Shown here: piece after piece, positions 40,094-48,057 of the stretch | How the letters are laid out: each line of letters opens with the position of its first letter | Position numbering within the stretch: the first letter of the stretch is position 1 | Assembly (NCBI GenBank): GCA_016714125.1 | Contig: JADJNX010000021.1 | Coordinates: 111,934 to 175,933 of the forward strand | Direction: 5' to 3' | Source of the DNA: Ignavibacteriales bacterium | Lineage (GTDB): Bacteria; Bacteroidota; Ignavibacteria; Ignavibacteriales; Ignavibacteriaceae | DNA: 64,000 nt | Notes under the pieces: model-generated | The model's database searches: none | Seen by the model: the letters and a program-made list of their open reading frames with translations, nothing else | What the model was told of the DNA's origin: nothing | Translations under genes and position numbers: made by a program

Positions 40094-41227
40094 TCAAGCC
40101 TTCCGTTCTTTAATCTTCGTGATACCAACAGAAAGGACCAAAACCACCGAGATATACAATAGAAGAGAAATAATATCTTTATAAAAAGTTTCTATCCCTG
40201 TGCCACGCAGAATGATTGAACGCAAAATATTATTAAAGAACTTGGTAGGTGTAATATTTGTCATCACTTGAATAAACTTCGGCATGCTTTCAATCTGAAA
40301 AATGAATCCTGAAAGAATCAGAGATGGCAACAATGAAATAAAGGTACCCAGTGTAAAAGCAATCTGTGTATTCGCTGAAATAACAGATACCAGATAACCC
40401 AGGGAAGTGCAGGCGAACAAAAAAATCAAAGTTGTATAAAGCAAATCAAAATAACTTCCCATGGTCTCCACACCAAAGAGAAAATAGCCCACAACCAGGA
40501 TCATGGCAGCATTCAGGTATGCAACACCCAGATAGGGGAGAATCTTTCCCACGAGCAGCGACATGGTTGATACGGGTGAGACCCTTATCTGTTCGATAGT
40601 GTTCCTCTCAGTCTCTCTCACCAACGACAGGGACACACTGACCACGGCGGTGATTACCAGAATCATTGAGATTAACCCCGGGATAAAAAACAGGGTGCTC
40701 CTCAACTCAGGATTGTAAAGAAACTTGGGTGAGAGTGTAACAGGTGGCTTTAGAGTGATACCACTCATCTTTAACTTATCATCTCTGAACTTTGCGTTAA
40801 ATGTTGCAATGGCAGCTTCAAGATAGTTTGAGATAACAATTGCAGAGTTTGCATTTACTCCATCAACCAGATATTGAATAGTCGTTTTATTCCCTTTTTG
40901 AAGCTCAAAATCAAAATTTTCAGGAATGGTGATAACTACCGCTACAGTCTTTTTATCCAACAGACTTTTAATCTCAGATGCATTATTTATATATAAGGGA
41001 TCACTAAAATATTCCGAGGAGGTTGTTTCACTGATAAATTTCCGACTCGTGGGTGATTGGTCAAGATCCAGCACCGCAAGTTCAATGTTTTTTACATCAA
41101 AATCGACAGCATAACCAAAAAATGCCAACAAGAATACCGGGAAAAAGATAAGAATCCCAAAGAGTCGTTTGTCTCTAATGAGATGTTTAAATTCTTTTTT
41201 TGCAATCGCAATTGTTGTGTTGAACAT
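40094..41227 (-). CDS. ABC-2 type transporter permease (exporter, first permease)
   Basis: A 377-residue protein with the same plan as its neighbour: an N-terminal helix (LFGILIFFPVFLLAFFGYAV), an extracytoplasmic domain (LAVLDLDQSPTSRKFISE ... TIPENFDFELQ) and a six-helix ABC-2 core with VRETERNTIEQIRVSPVST, the coupling-helix motif. The two permeases are clearly paralogous but divergent, which favours a heterodimer like YbhR/YbhS. It starts one base after the upstream ATPase gene ends (overlap-free, tightly coupled). Confidence 0.9.
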   Translation of the reverse strand: MFNTTIAIAKKEFKHLIRDKRLFGILIFFPVFLLAFFGYAVDFDVKNIELAVLDLDQSPTSRKFISETTSSEYFSDPLYINNASEIKSLLDKKTVAVVITIPENFDFELQKGNKTTIQYLVDGVNANSAIVISNYLEAAIATFNAKFRDDKLKMSGITLKPPVTLSPKFLYNPELRSTLFFIPGLISMILVITAVVSVSLSLVRETERNTIEQIRVSPVSTMSLLVGKILPYLGVAYLNAAMILVVGYFLFGVETMGSYFDLLYTTLIFLFACTSLGYLVSVISANTQIAFTLGTFISLLPSLILSGFIFQIESMPKFIQVMTNITPTKFFNNILRSIILRGTGIETFYKDIISLLLYISVVLVLSVGITKIKERKA

Positions 41228-41228
41228 C

Positions 41229-42155
41229 TTAATACTTCTTTTCTATTAGATGAATAAAAACATCTTCAAGTGAAGGGACTATCTCAGTAATTTTAAGGTC
41301 ATAATCTTTATAAGTTGAACGCAGCCAGGCGCTAATTTCAGTTGATGAAACACTGTTGCTCTCAGGGATGAAATGAATCTTTTCGCCAAAAATAGATATT
41401 TCACCTTTTAGTTGAGAAGATTCGATTAAACTCATTAACTCAATGCTGTCTTTCGCCTCTATTTCAAGAACTTTCGATTTTATATAGTTTTGTTTTAAGG
41501 CTGTGGGAGTTCCTTCTGCAATGATTTTGCCTGCATTAATCAGGATAATATTTGCACAATATTCAGCTTCCTCAAGGTAATGGGTAGTTACAAAAACAGT
41601 GATTCCTTCCTCGGAAAGTGAATTAATCAATTCCCAGAATGCTCTTCGTGAGATTGGATCAACACCACTGGTTGGTTCATCAAGGAATACAATTCCAGGT
41701 CTGTGGATTACTGCGGTTGCAAGAGCAAGCCTTTGTTTTATTCCCCCCGGAAGGCTACCGGTCAAAGTTTTTTCTTTACCTTCAAGGAAAGAGACCTGCA
41801 TTGCCCATTTTTTTCGTTCTTGAAGCTCTTTTTTGTTAAGTCCATAAACTCCGCCAAAAAAGTTGATGTTCTCTTCAACCGACAAATCGTTATAAAGACT
41901 AAATTTTTGTGACATGTAACCGATATTTGCCTTAACGTTTTCGGGGTCAGTGATGATACTATATCCACCAACCCGGGCATCACCTGAAGTTGGTTCAAGC
42001 AGCCCACAAAGCATCTTAATGGTAGTTGATTTTCCTGCACCGTTTGCCCCAAGAAATCCAAATATCTCTCCCTGAGCTATCGAAAAACTTACCTCGTCAA
42101 CTGAGATAAAATCTCCAAATTTTTTGGTCAATTTAACCACTTCAATTGCACTCAT
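41229..42155 (-). CDS. ABC transporter ATP-binding protein (exporter)
   Basis: A 308-residue single ATPase domain with Walker A GANGAGKSTT, Q-loop region IGYMSQKFSLY, signature LTGSLPGGIKQRLALA (a CcmA/DrrA-like form of the LSGGQ motif), Walker B GIVFLDEPTSGVDP and switch His in VTTHYLEEAE. A C-terminal regulatory extension of about 80 residues follows, as in drug-export ATPases. Its start overlaps the stop of the TolC-like gene by one base. It would drive the adjacent permeases. Confidence 0.92.
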   Translation of the reverse strand: MSAIEVVKLTKKFGDFISVDEVSFSIAQGEIFGFLGANGAGKSTTIKMLCGLLEPTSGDARVGGYSIITDPENVKANIGYMSQKFSLYNDLSVEENINFFGGVYGLNKKELQERKKWAMQVSFLEGKEKTLTGSLPGGIKQRLALATAVIHRPGIVFLDEPTSGVDPISRRAFWELINSLSEEGITVFVTTHYLEEAEYCANIILINAGKIIAEGTPTALKQNYIKSKVLEIEAKDSIELMSLIESSQLKGEISIFGEKIHFIPESNSVSSTEISAWLRSTYKDYDLKITEIVPSLEDVFIHLIEKKY

Positions 42156-43477
42156 TAGAAAAGTGGCCTTCCTGTCGATTTTTTAAGTTTATAATCAGAC
42201 ATAACCAGATTTATTTTAGCCAGTTGGAGATTTACTTTGGCAGTAAAAAGAAGTGTGTCTGCATCCAAAAGATCAGACGCAGTTGCCATTTGGGCTTTAT
42301 AGTTTTCGAGTGTCACTCGATAATTTTCCTCTGCTTGTTCGAGGGTTTTCTCCAAATTCAGAAGTTTTTCTTTTGCTCCGTTTAAGAGGATAAAGTTTTG
42401 ATAAACCTCATTGTCAATTGCATCTTCAACCTGTTTTTTCGAAGTTTGTAAACCTTTGATCGATTGATTAACCTGCTCAACTTTTGCTGCAGTTGAACCC
42501 CAATCAAGAACATTCCACTGAAGATTAAGAGAGACATCCCAGGTTGCACGAAATTCATCTTTTTGCGGGAATATTCTTTGTGTAGGATTTGAATAATAGA
42601 GATTTGAGCTCACAAATAGATCGGGGAGATATCCGGAACGGGCAACATTCAGGTTCTCTTCCAAAACTTCCTGTTTTAAGGCAAGCGAGTTAAATTCACC
42701 TCTTTTTGTTTTAGCCATACCTCTCATGGATTCAAATTCTCCCGCAGTTTCCAAAGGGTGAAAAGTAAATTCATCTATTTCAAGAGGAGTGTTTATATCT
42801 CTTCCCATTACAGTATTCAACTGGGCTTTCGCAGAATTTATTGCGATCTCTGCATCTATTCTTTTTGAAATCAGGTTGGAAATCTGCACTTCAACTTTGA
42901 GGACATCATTCCTGGTTGCGAGGCCATTCTGAAGAAAATCATTTACATCAGTCAGCCTTTTTTGCATCATAGTGATGTTTTCCTTGACAAGTTTTAATTG
43001 CTCCATGGCTGCTGAAAGACTATAATAAGCTGAGATTATTTTAATAGCCTCTTCACTTTTTAATATCTCATAATCGGCATTTAAAACTTTTGTCTGATTT
43101 TCGATCCCTTTTTCCTGTGAGGAGATTCTGTTCCCGGTAAAGACAGGTTGAGTCACATTCAGGCGAAGGTTATAACTGTTCAGAATCGGTTCCTGTAAAA
43201 CAATGGGGTTTGGGAGCATCGGAAGTTTTACTTCAGAATTTGGTACATCCGAAAGCCGTGAATAGGATGCAAAAAGTTTAACCTGAGGCAGTTTTGCTGC
43301 TGAAACCTCATTGTTTAACCCTTCATTCCGGGCGATGTTGGTGTAACTGATTGAGAGAGATTTGCTGTTCTCAAGTCCGCTCTTTATACACTCCTCAAGA
43401 CTCATTTTTTGAGCGTTTACCAGTGTGGTTGTGGCAATTAATATTGCAAAAATTATTCTTATGTGTTTATAATTCAT
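42155..43477 (-). CDS. TolC-family outer-membrane efflux protein
   Basis: A 440-residue protein with a signal peptide (HIRIIFAILIATTTLVNAQ) and two repeated helical halves typical of TolC/OEP: LEECIKSGLENSKSLSISY, AKLPQVKLFASYSRLSD, LNVTQPVFTGNRISSQE in the first and GEFNSLALKQEVLEENLNVA, LPDLFVSSNLYYSNP, NLQWNVLDWGSTAAKVEQ in the second. It provides the trimeric outer-membrane channel and periplasmic tunnel for the exporter. It is encoded between the two ATPase genes in a single operon with the adaptor. Confidence 0.92.
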   Translation of the reverse strand: MNYKHIRIIFAILIATTTLVNAQKMSLEECIKSGLENSKSLSISYTNIARNEGLNNEVSAAKLPQVKLFASYSRLSDVPNSEVKLPMLPNPIVLQEPILNSYNLRLNVTQPVFTGNRISSQEKGIENQTKVLNADYEILKSEEAIKIISAYYSLSAAMEQLKLVKENITMMQKRLTDVNDFLQNGLATRNDVLKVEVQISNLISKRIDAEIAINSAKAQLNTVMGRDINTPLEIDEFTFHPLETAGEFESMRGMAKTKRGEFNSLALKQEVLEENLNVARSGYLPDLFVSSNLYYSNPTQRIFPQKDEFRATWDVSLNLQWNVLDWGSTAAKVEQVNQSIKGLQTSKKQVEDAIDNEVYQNFILLNGAKEKLLNLEKTLEQAEENYRVTLENYKAQMATASDLLDADTLLFTAKVNLQLAKINLVMSDYKLKKSTGRPLF

Positions 43478-43481
43478 TTGG

Positions 43482-44429
43482 TTACCTGTAGTTATTGCTT
43501 ACCAGGTGAATAAAAATATTTTCAAGTGATGGTGGCTTAATTCTGTGTTCTGTCACCTTCAGCCCGATGTTATTCAATGCTTTTTCGATTCGGCCAAGTG
43601 TCTCCTCAGGATGATCAGTGACAATTGCAATCCTGTCTCCAAAGGCCTGTGATTCGATATTTAGATTCTCTTGAATAAATTTTGAGATTTTTCTGACATT
43701 CTCGATATAGATCTCAAGGACGGACATTTTGACTGAGTTTTTAACTTCTGCGGGAGTTCCAACTGCGATCAGTTCACCCTGATTCATCAATCCAATCCTG
43801 TTACATCTTTCAGCTTCATCCAGATAGGGGGTTGTCAAGAGAATCGTGATTCCGTCCCTCTGAAGAGTGGAAAGGATTTTCCAAAAATCTCTTCTTGATA
43901 CCGGGTCAACTCCGGTGGTTGGTTCATCCAAAAAGAGGATTTCAGGTTTATGTATAAGTGAGCATGCCAGTGCAAGTTTTTGTTTCATCCCACCCGAGAG
44001 TTTCTCGGCGGCTCTGTCACGAAATTTTATGAGTCGCATCAGTTCAAGTAATTCATCTCTTCTTTTTTCAAAATTTTTAACTTGATGAATCCTTGCAAAA
44101 AATTCGATATTCTCATCCACGGTCAGATCACCGTATAGTGAAAACTTCTGTGAGAGATAACCCACACCATTTTGAATTTCCCGCTTTGCCGTTGAGATCG
44201 GTTTTCCAAAGATGGTGATATTTCCGGCTTCAGGTTTTGTTAATGCACATAAAATGCGCATTGTTGTTGTTTTACCGGCACCATCGGGGCCAACAAGACC
44301 AAACATTTCGCCTTTAAAGAGCGTTAATGAAAGGCTTTTTATTGCAACCGTCTCACCAAAGGTCTTTGAAATGCCGTCAATTGTTATCGCAGGAAGCGAC
44401 TCTTTATTATTTTGAATTAACATCGTCAT
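43482..44429 (-). CDS. ABC transporter ATP-binding protein (exporter)
   Basis: A 315-residue ATPase with Walker A GPDGAGKTTTM, Q-loop VGYLSQKFSLY, signature AEKLSGGMKQKLALA, Walker B ILFLDEPTTGVDP and LLTTPYLDEAERC, where the usual switch histidine is replaced by Pro-Tyr (TTPY instead of TTHY). That replacement is worth noting: a degenerate switch site in one of two ATPases is known in asymmetric heterodimeric exporters. A separate ATPase later in the operon keeps the His. In many ybhF genes the two ATPase domains are fused; here they are separate genes. An ATG two codons downstream is an alternative start. Confidence 0.9.
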   Translation of the reverse strand: MTMLIQNNKESLPAITIDGISKTFGETVAIKSLSLTLFKGEMFGLVGPDGAGKTTTMRILCALTKPEAGNITIFGKPISTAKREIQNGVGYLSQKFSLYGDLTVDENIEFFARIHQVKNFEKRRDELLELMRLIKFRDRAAEKLSGGMKQKLALACSLIHKPEILFLDEPTTGVDPVSRRDFWKILSTLQRDGITILLTTPYLDEAERCNRIGLMNQGELIAVGTPAEVKNSVKMSVLEIYIENVRKISKFIQENLNIESQAFGDRIAIVTDHPEETLGRIEKALNNIGLKVTEHRIKPPSLENIFIHLVSNNYR

Positions 44430-44444
44430 CTATATTCCGGTAGA

Positions 44445-45412
44445 TCAAAATTTGATGGTGGCATCAGCGGGCATACCATCTTTAAGCTCATTATCCCGGT
44501 TTTTAACTCTGATTTTCACTTCATAAACGAGACGCGTTCTTTCGTCCTCAGTTTGAATGTTTTTTGGTGTAAATGCAGCTTCAGGGGAGATGAAAATCAC
44601 TTTTCCGGAATAGGACTTATTTGGGTAACTGTCGATCTTGACATCAACCGTTTGACCTGTTTTAACTTTTCCAAGATCGGTTTCCTGGAGATATACAATC
44701 AGATCCAGTTCCTCAGTTGCAGATATCTTTACCAGAGAGGACATGGCGCCTGCCATTTCACCAGTTCTAAAATATTTTTTCACCACTTTACCACCGATAG
44801 GGGAGATGATAAAACATTTCTCAATGCTGTTCCTGAGGATGTCGGCTCCAACTGCAGCTTCCTTTTTCTTGCAAGCGCAGATTTTAGCTCTTCAGGTCTG
44901 ATAATTGTTTTAATCTTTTGAAGATTCTCATTAGCTGCATTGAGTTGAGATTTTAACAGTTTCACTTTGGTCTCGATATCATCAAGTTGCTTTTTTGTTG
45001 CCGAACCTGAATTATTGAGATTAAAAATTCTTTGATAATCTGTTTCTGCCTGTTTCAGGTTGGTTTCCAATTGTGACTTCATCTCCTCGGCTTGTTTTAC
45101 ATCCTCTTTTCGGGCACCACTTAAAAGAAGAGAATATTGAGCATCTGCTCCGTCGATTAGAGCACCCATTTTCTCGAGTTGAAGTTGAAGATTGGAATCA
45201 TCAATTTTTACAACTGTATCGTTCATTTTTACTTCATCCCCTTCTTCAAAGGGGAAATTGACGACAAGACCTGGCGTTTGAGAGCTAAGCGTAACACTTA
45301 TTGCTTCCAGATTACCTGAGACCTTAACACTTTTTGTATCCACCTCTTCCTTGCAACCAACGAGAAAAAATGCGAAAAGACTTACTACAACGAGAATTTT
45401 AATACTTCTCAT
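44445..45412 (-). CDS. HlyD/MFP-family periplasmic adaptor lipoprotein (one frameshift)
   Basis: Started at ATG 45412 the protein has a lipoprotein signal (MRSIKILVVVSLFAFFLVGC). Its order is: a first half-lipoyl strand (VSVTLSSQTPGLVV-like), a long coiled-coil hairpin (AEEMKSQLETNLKQAETDYQ, KKQLDDIETKVKLLKSQLNA), then a second half-lipoyl and beta-barrel (GGKVVKKYFRTGEMAGAMSS, LDLIVYLQETDLGKVKTGQT). The frame breaks at a T5 run (44863-44867, A5 on the coding strand); one more base gives RKKEAAVGADILRNSIEKC and about 322 residues. It joins the inner-membrane ABC pump to TolC. The start overlaps the regulator gene by 14 bases. Confidence 0.88.
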
Positions 45413-46031
45413 TTTGAAATACTCCATATAACATATTTGAAAATTCTTCTTTACCTTTTTCGGTAAGAATGGTACCTAATAAAAATTTATAAAAATGGCC
45501 AAGGGCCTGATTCATTGTAAAACCGGTTTCATCCAAAAACTCTTTTTTCAGGATCGATCTGATTCCTGAAATGAAAATGGTTACAACAAGTGCTACGGGA
45601 GCATCTCTCACATAACCTTCTTCAATTCCCTGCTGGAATATTTTTGGGACAACCTTTCGCATCATCCCACTTCGGAAATCATCAAATTCTTTCCAGAGAG
45701 CAGGCATGTCATTTTGCAGGTCTGAAAGGAAACGGGTTGAGATTGACGAAGATTCCTTTAACATGTGTCTTAAAATCAGAACCAGCTTAACCACCGAAGG
45801 ATTCTCGCTTGATGATACCTCTGTTACATGTGCTGAAGCAGTTGTCAGAAATGTTCGAAACGCCGCTTCAACCAGCTCTTCCTTCGATCCATAATATTTA
45901 TAAATCGTTTTTTTGCTGATTCGAAGGCCTGAGGCGATATCGTCCATCGGTATTTTTGAAAATCCGTGTTGTCTATAGTGGCTGAAGGCAAATTCGGCTA
46001 TTTTTTGTTTTTGTTGTTCTTGTTTTGTCAT
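45399..46031 (-). CDS. TetR-family transcriptional regulator
   Basis: A 210-residue regulator with an N-terminal helix-turn-helix (IAEFAFSHYRQHGFSKIPMD DIA region, then LRISKKTIYKYYGSKEELVE), the standard TetR signature, and a ligand-binding C-terminal domain. It is the first gene of the exporter operon (regulator, adaptor, ATPase, TolC, ATPase, permease, permease), so it likely represses its own operon and is relieved by an exported compound. The region upstream is AT-rich and contains the near-palindrome GGTTTCTAAAATAGTATAAGG with flanking GGAAACT/AGTTTCC elements (46045-46100), a candidate operator; this is inference. Confidence 0.88.
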   Translation of the reverse strand: MTKQEQQKQKIAEFAFSHYRQHGFSKIPMDDIASGLRISKKTIYKYYGSKEELVEAAFRTFLTTASAHVTEVSSSENPSVVKLVLILRHMLKESSSISTRFLSDLQNDMPALWKEFDDFRSGMMRKVVPKIFQQGIEEGYVRDAPVALVVTIFISGIRSILKKEFLDETGFTMNQALGHFYKFLLGTILTEKGKEEFSNMLYGVFQNEKY

Positions 46032-46041
46032 GGAAACTAAA

Positions 46042-46104
46042 AATTAATATTATGGTTTCTAAAATAGTATAAGGAAACCAAATATGCAATAGTTAGTTTC
46101 CATT
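46042..46104. promoter_or_regulatory. Candidate TetR-family operator upstream of exporter operon
   Basis: Between the regulator start and the divergent EamA gene there are paired TGGTTTC / GGAAACCA and AGTTTCC elements (ATGGTTTCTA, AAGGAAACCAA, TTAGTTTCCAT). They form inverted repeats, and the spacing suits TetR-type autoregulation. No experimental evidence. Confidence 0.4.
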
Positions 46105-46165
46105 ATTTTTAATTTATTTAAAATATTTTGAAAGTTTAAGCCGTGACAAAGAGAAAAGGTTAAAT

Positions 46166-47068
46166 TTGATCGTTATTTTTTCTCTTTTTCACAGGAAAAG
46201 TTTGGACGGATCATACCATAAAAAAGGTATAATAGCAGTTGTGATTGCAGCACTCCTCTGGAGCACAGGAGGGCTGTTTATTAAACTGATTACCCTGAAT
46301 TCATTACAATTATCATTTTTCCGTTCACTCTTTGCCGGGTTGGTTATTCTTGCCCTGTTCAGGAAGGATGCGTTAAAATTTAATAAATGGTCGATTATGA
46401 CGGGGTTGTTTTATGCCGGAGTTCTCGTCTTTTTTGTAATGGCGACCAAACTTACCACCGCCGCAAATGCGATATTTTTGCAATACACCGCCCCCATCTA
46501 TGTGCTTATTCTGGAACCTCTTCTGTTAAAAACGAAGTTTGAACGAGTGAATCTGATAACCATTGTTTTTTGTTTTGCAGGTATGGCTCTGTTTTTTGTG
46601 GGAAAATTGTCGCCGGGAGATATAGAAGGGAATTCATTTGCACTTATTTCAGGATTGTGCCTCACAGGGATGTTTCTTGGAATGAGGAAGTCGGGGGAAG
46701 ATTTTAAATGGAGTACCATATTTTATGGTAATTTGTTTGTTGCTCTTTTTACTTCCTTTTCGATGTTTGAAATTACGGCATTAAGTTCTTCAGACCTGTT
46801 GATGGTTGGTTACCTGGGAGTGTTTCAGATTGGGATTGCTTATGTCATTTTCAGCTATGGAATTAACAAGGTGGAAGCTATTGAAGCCTCACTTCTTGCA
46901 ATGATTGAGCCTGTACTAAATCCAGTTTGGGTTTTGATTGGTTACGGGGAGACACCTTCTTCATTTGCAATTGCCGGGGGTGTGATAATTGTTGCTGCAA
47001 TCGCGCTTAGAACAGTGATGGTTGAGAGGCGGAGAAGACGGAAGTTTGTGATTGGTATTAGGTATTAA
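46166..47068 (+). CDS. EamA/DMT-family transporter
   Basis: A 300-residue protein with ten predicted membrane helices in two EamA repeats: VVIAALLWSTGGLFIKLITL, LFYAGVLVFFVMATKLTTAA and FLQYTAPIYVLILEPLL in the first; YLGVFQIGIAYVIFSYGINK and LLAMIEPVLNPVWVLIGYGE in the second. The family exports or exchanges metabolites such as amino acids; the substrate cannot be read from the sequence. The start is TTG 46166 following GAGAAAAGG; the first 20 residues are polar and an internal start is possible. It is transcribed divergently from the exporter operon. Confidence 0.85.
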   Translation: MIVIFSLFHRKSLDGSYHKKGIIAVVIAALLWSTGGLFIKLITLNSLQLSFFRSLFAGLVILALFRKDALKFNKWSIMTGLFYAGVLVFFVMATKLTTAANAIFLQYTAPIYVLILEPLLLKTKFERVNLITIVFCFAGMALFFVGKLSPGDIEGNSFALISGLCLTGMFLGMRKSGEDFKWSTIFYGNLFVALFTSFSMFEITALSSSDLLMVGYLGVFQIGIAYVIFSYGINKVEAIEASLLAMIEPVLNPVWVLIGYGETPSSFAIAGGVIIVAAIALRTVMVERRRRRKFVIGIRY

Positions 47069-47275
47069 TTATTAATTATTAAGTATTAATTTTACCTTAC
47101 ATTCGTGGAAACTTTTGGACCTCACCCCCGACCCCTCTCCTAAAAGTAGAGGGGAGGAAAAGAAGAGTTAAACCGCAAAGGCCGCAAAGAGGGGATTAAG
47201 GGAAACCACAGAGCACACAGAGCACACAGAGGAGAGTTTTGAGTTAAACCGCAAAGGCTGCAAAGGGGGAATTAA
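47054..47275. repeat. Dispersed intergenic repeats after the EamA gene
   Basis: First comes a TAATACC-family array (ATTAGGTATTAATTATTAA, 47054-47090, slightly overlapping the gene end). Then come common dispersed phrases: CTCACCCCCGACCCCTCTCC, then AACCGCAAAGGCCGCAAAGA and CACAGAGCACACAGAGCACAC, then a second AACCGCAAAGGCTGCAAAG. The last phrases match the cluster at 22990-23200 in reverse complement. No gene is present. Confidence 0.65.
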
Positions 47276-47927
47276 GGGGATAACCTCTCGATTTTCCAAT
47301 CGTTTTCATCGAGTTTTGTGTAGAGGAATCGATCATGGAGCCGGTTGGGTCGTCCTTGCCAAAATTCAATTTTTAAGGGGATAACCTGGTATCCACCCCA
47401 AAACGGGGGAAGTGGTATTTCAGTATCCTTAAATTTTTTTTTCATCTCCTGAATTTCCTTTCAAGATATTGTCTTGAAGGGACCACTTTACTTTGGTTTG
47501 ACGCCCAGGCTCCGATTTGAGAATCCACCGGCCGGCTTTTGAAATAGTAGAGAGATTCTTCCATTGGTAACTCAAAAGCTTTACCCGTAATTCTGACCTG
47601 TCTTTCTAGATCAAGCCACAAAAAAAGCAGACTCACATTGTTGTTTTCCTTGATGTGTAAGCCTTTTTCGCTACTGTAATTAGTATAAAAATGGAAAGAT
47701 TCCCCGTCAAGCCCTTTAAGCAGGACAGTTCTTGATGCAGGTACGCCGTCAGGAGCGACTGTAGAGAGGATCATTGCATTTGGTTCTGTAATTTCAGCTT
47801 CAAGTGCTTCACCAAACCAAATGGAAAACTGAGTCATTGGATCGTCCTGTAAATCAGGAAGATCAAGTCCTTTTCGCTGATAATTTTTTCTTAAAGCTGC
47901 TATATGTCTGTTCTCGTGAAATGACAT
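47272..47927 (-). CDS. pdxH: Pyridoxamine 5'-phosphate oxidase (one frameshift)
   Basis: The protein oxidises pyridoxamine or pyridoxine 5'-phosphate to pyridoxal 5'-phosphate using FMN. Visible family parts are DPMTQFSIWFGEALEAEI, NAMILSTVAPDGVPASRTVL (FMN-binding region), YTNYSSEKGLHIKENN, SLLFLWLDLERQVRITGKA and SQIGAWASNQSKVV. The frame ends early after ERKFRR. Adding one base at the TTT of 47454-47456 continues with FQEMKKKF, LPPFWGGYQVIPLKIEFWQG and RPNRLHDRFLYTK and ends WKIERLSP, the canonical PdxH C-terminus with the RLHDR active-site motif. Corrected length is 218 residues, which is normal. The gene is surely functional in the organism, so this shift is strong evidence for sequence error. 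Confidence 0.92.
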
Positions 47928-48057
47928 TTTATTAGTTCCTCTAATTTGATTACTTTTCCTGATTAGATTTTTTGTTCTTGGTTAAGAGGGCATTCTGCAT
48001 TCAGAACAAAGAAAATCAAAACTCCATTCAAAAAATAACAAGAGTATCGTAATAATT

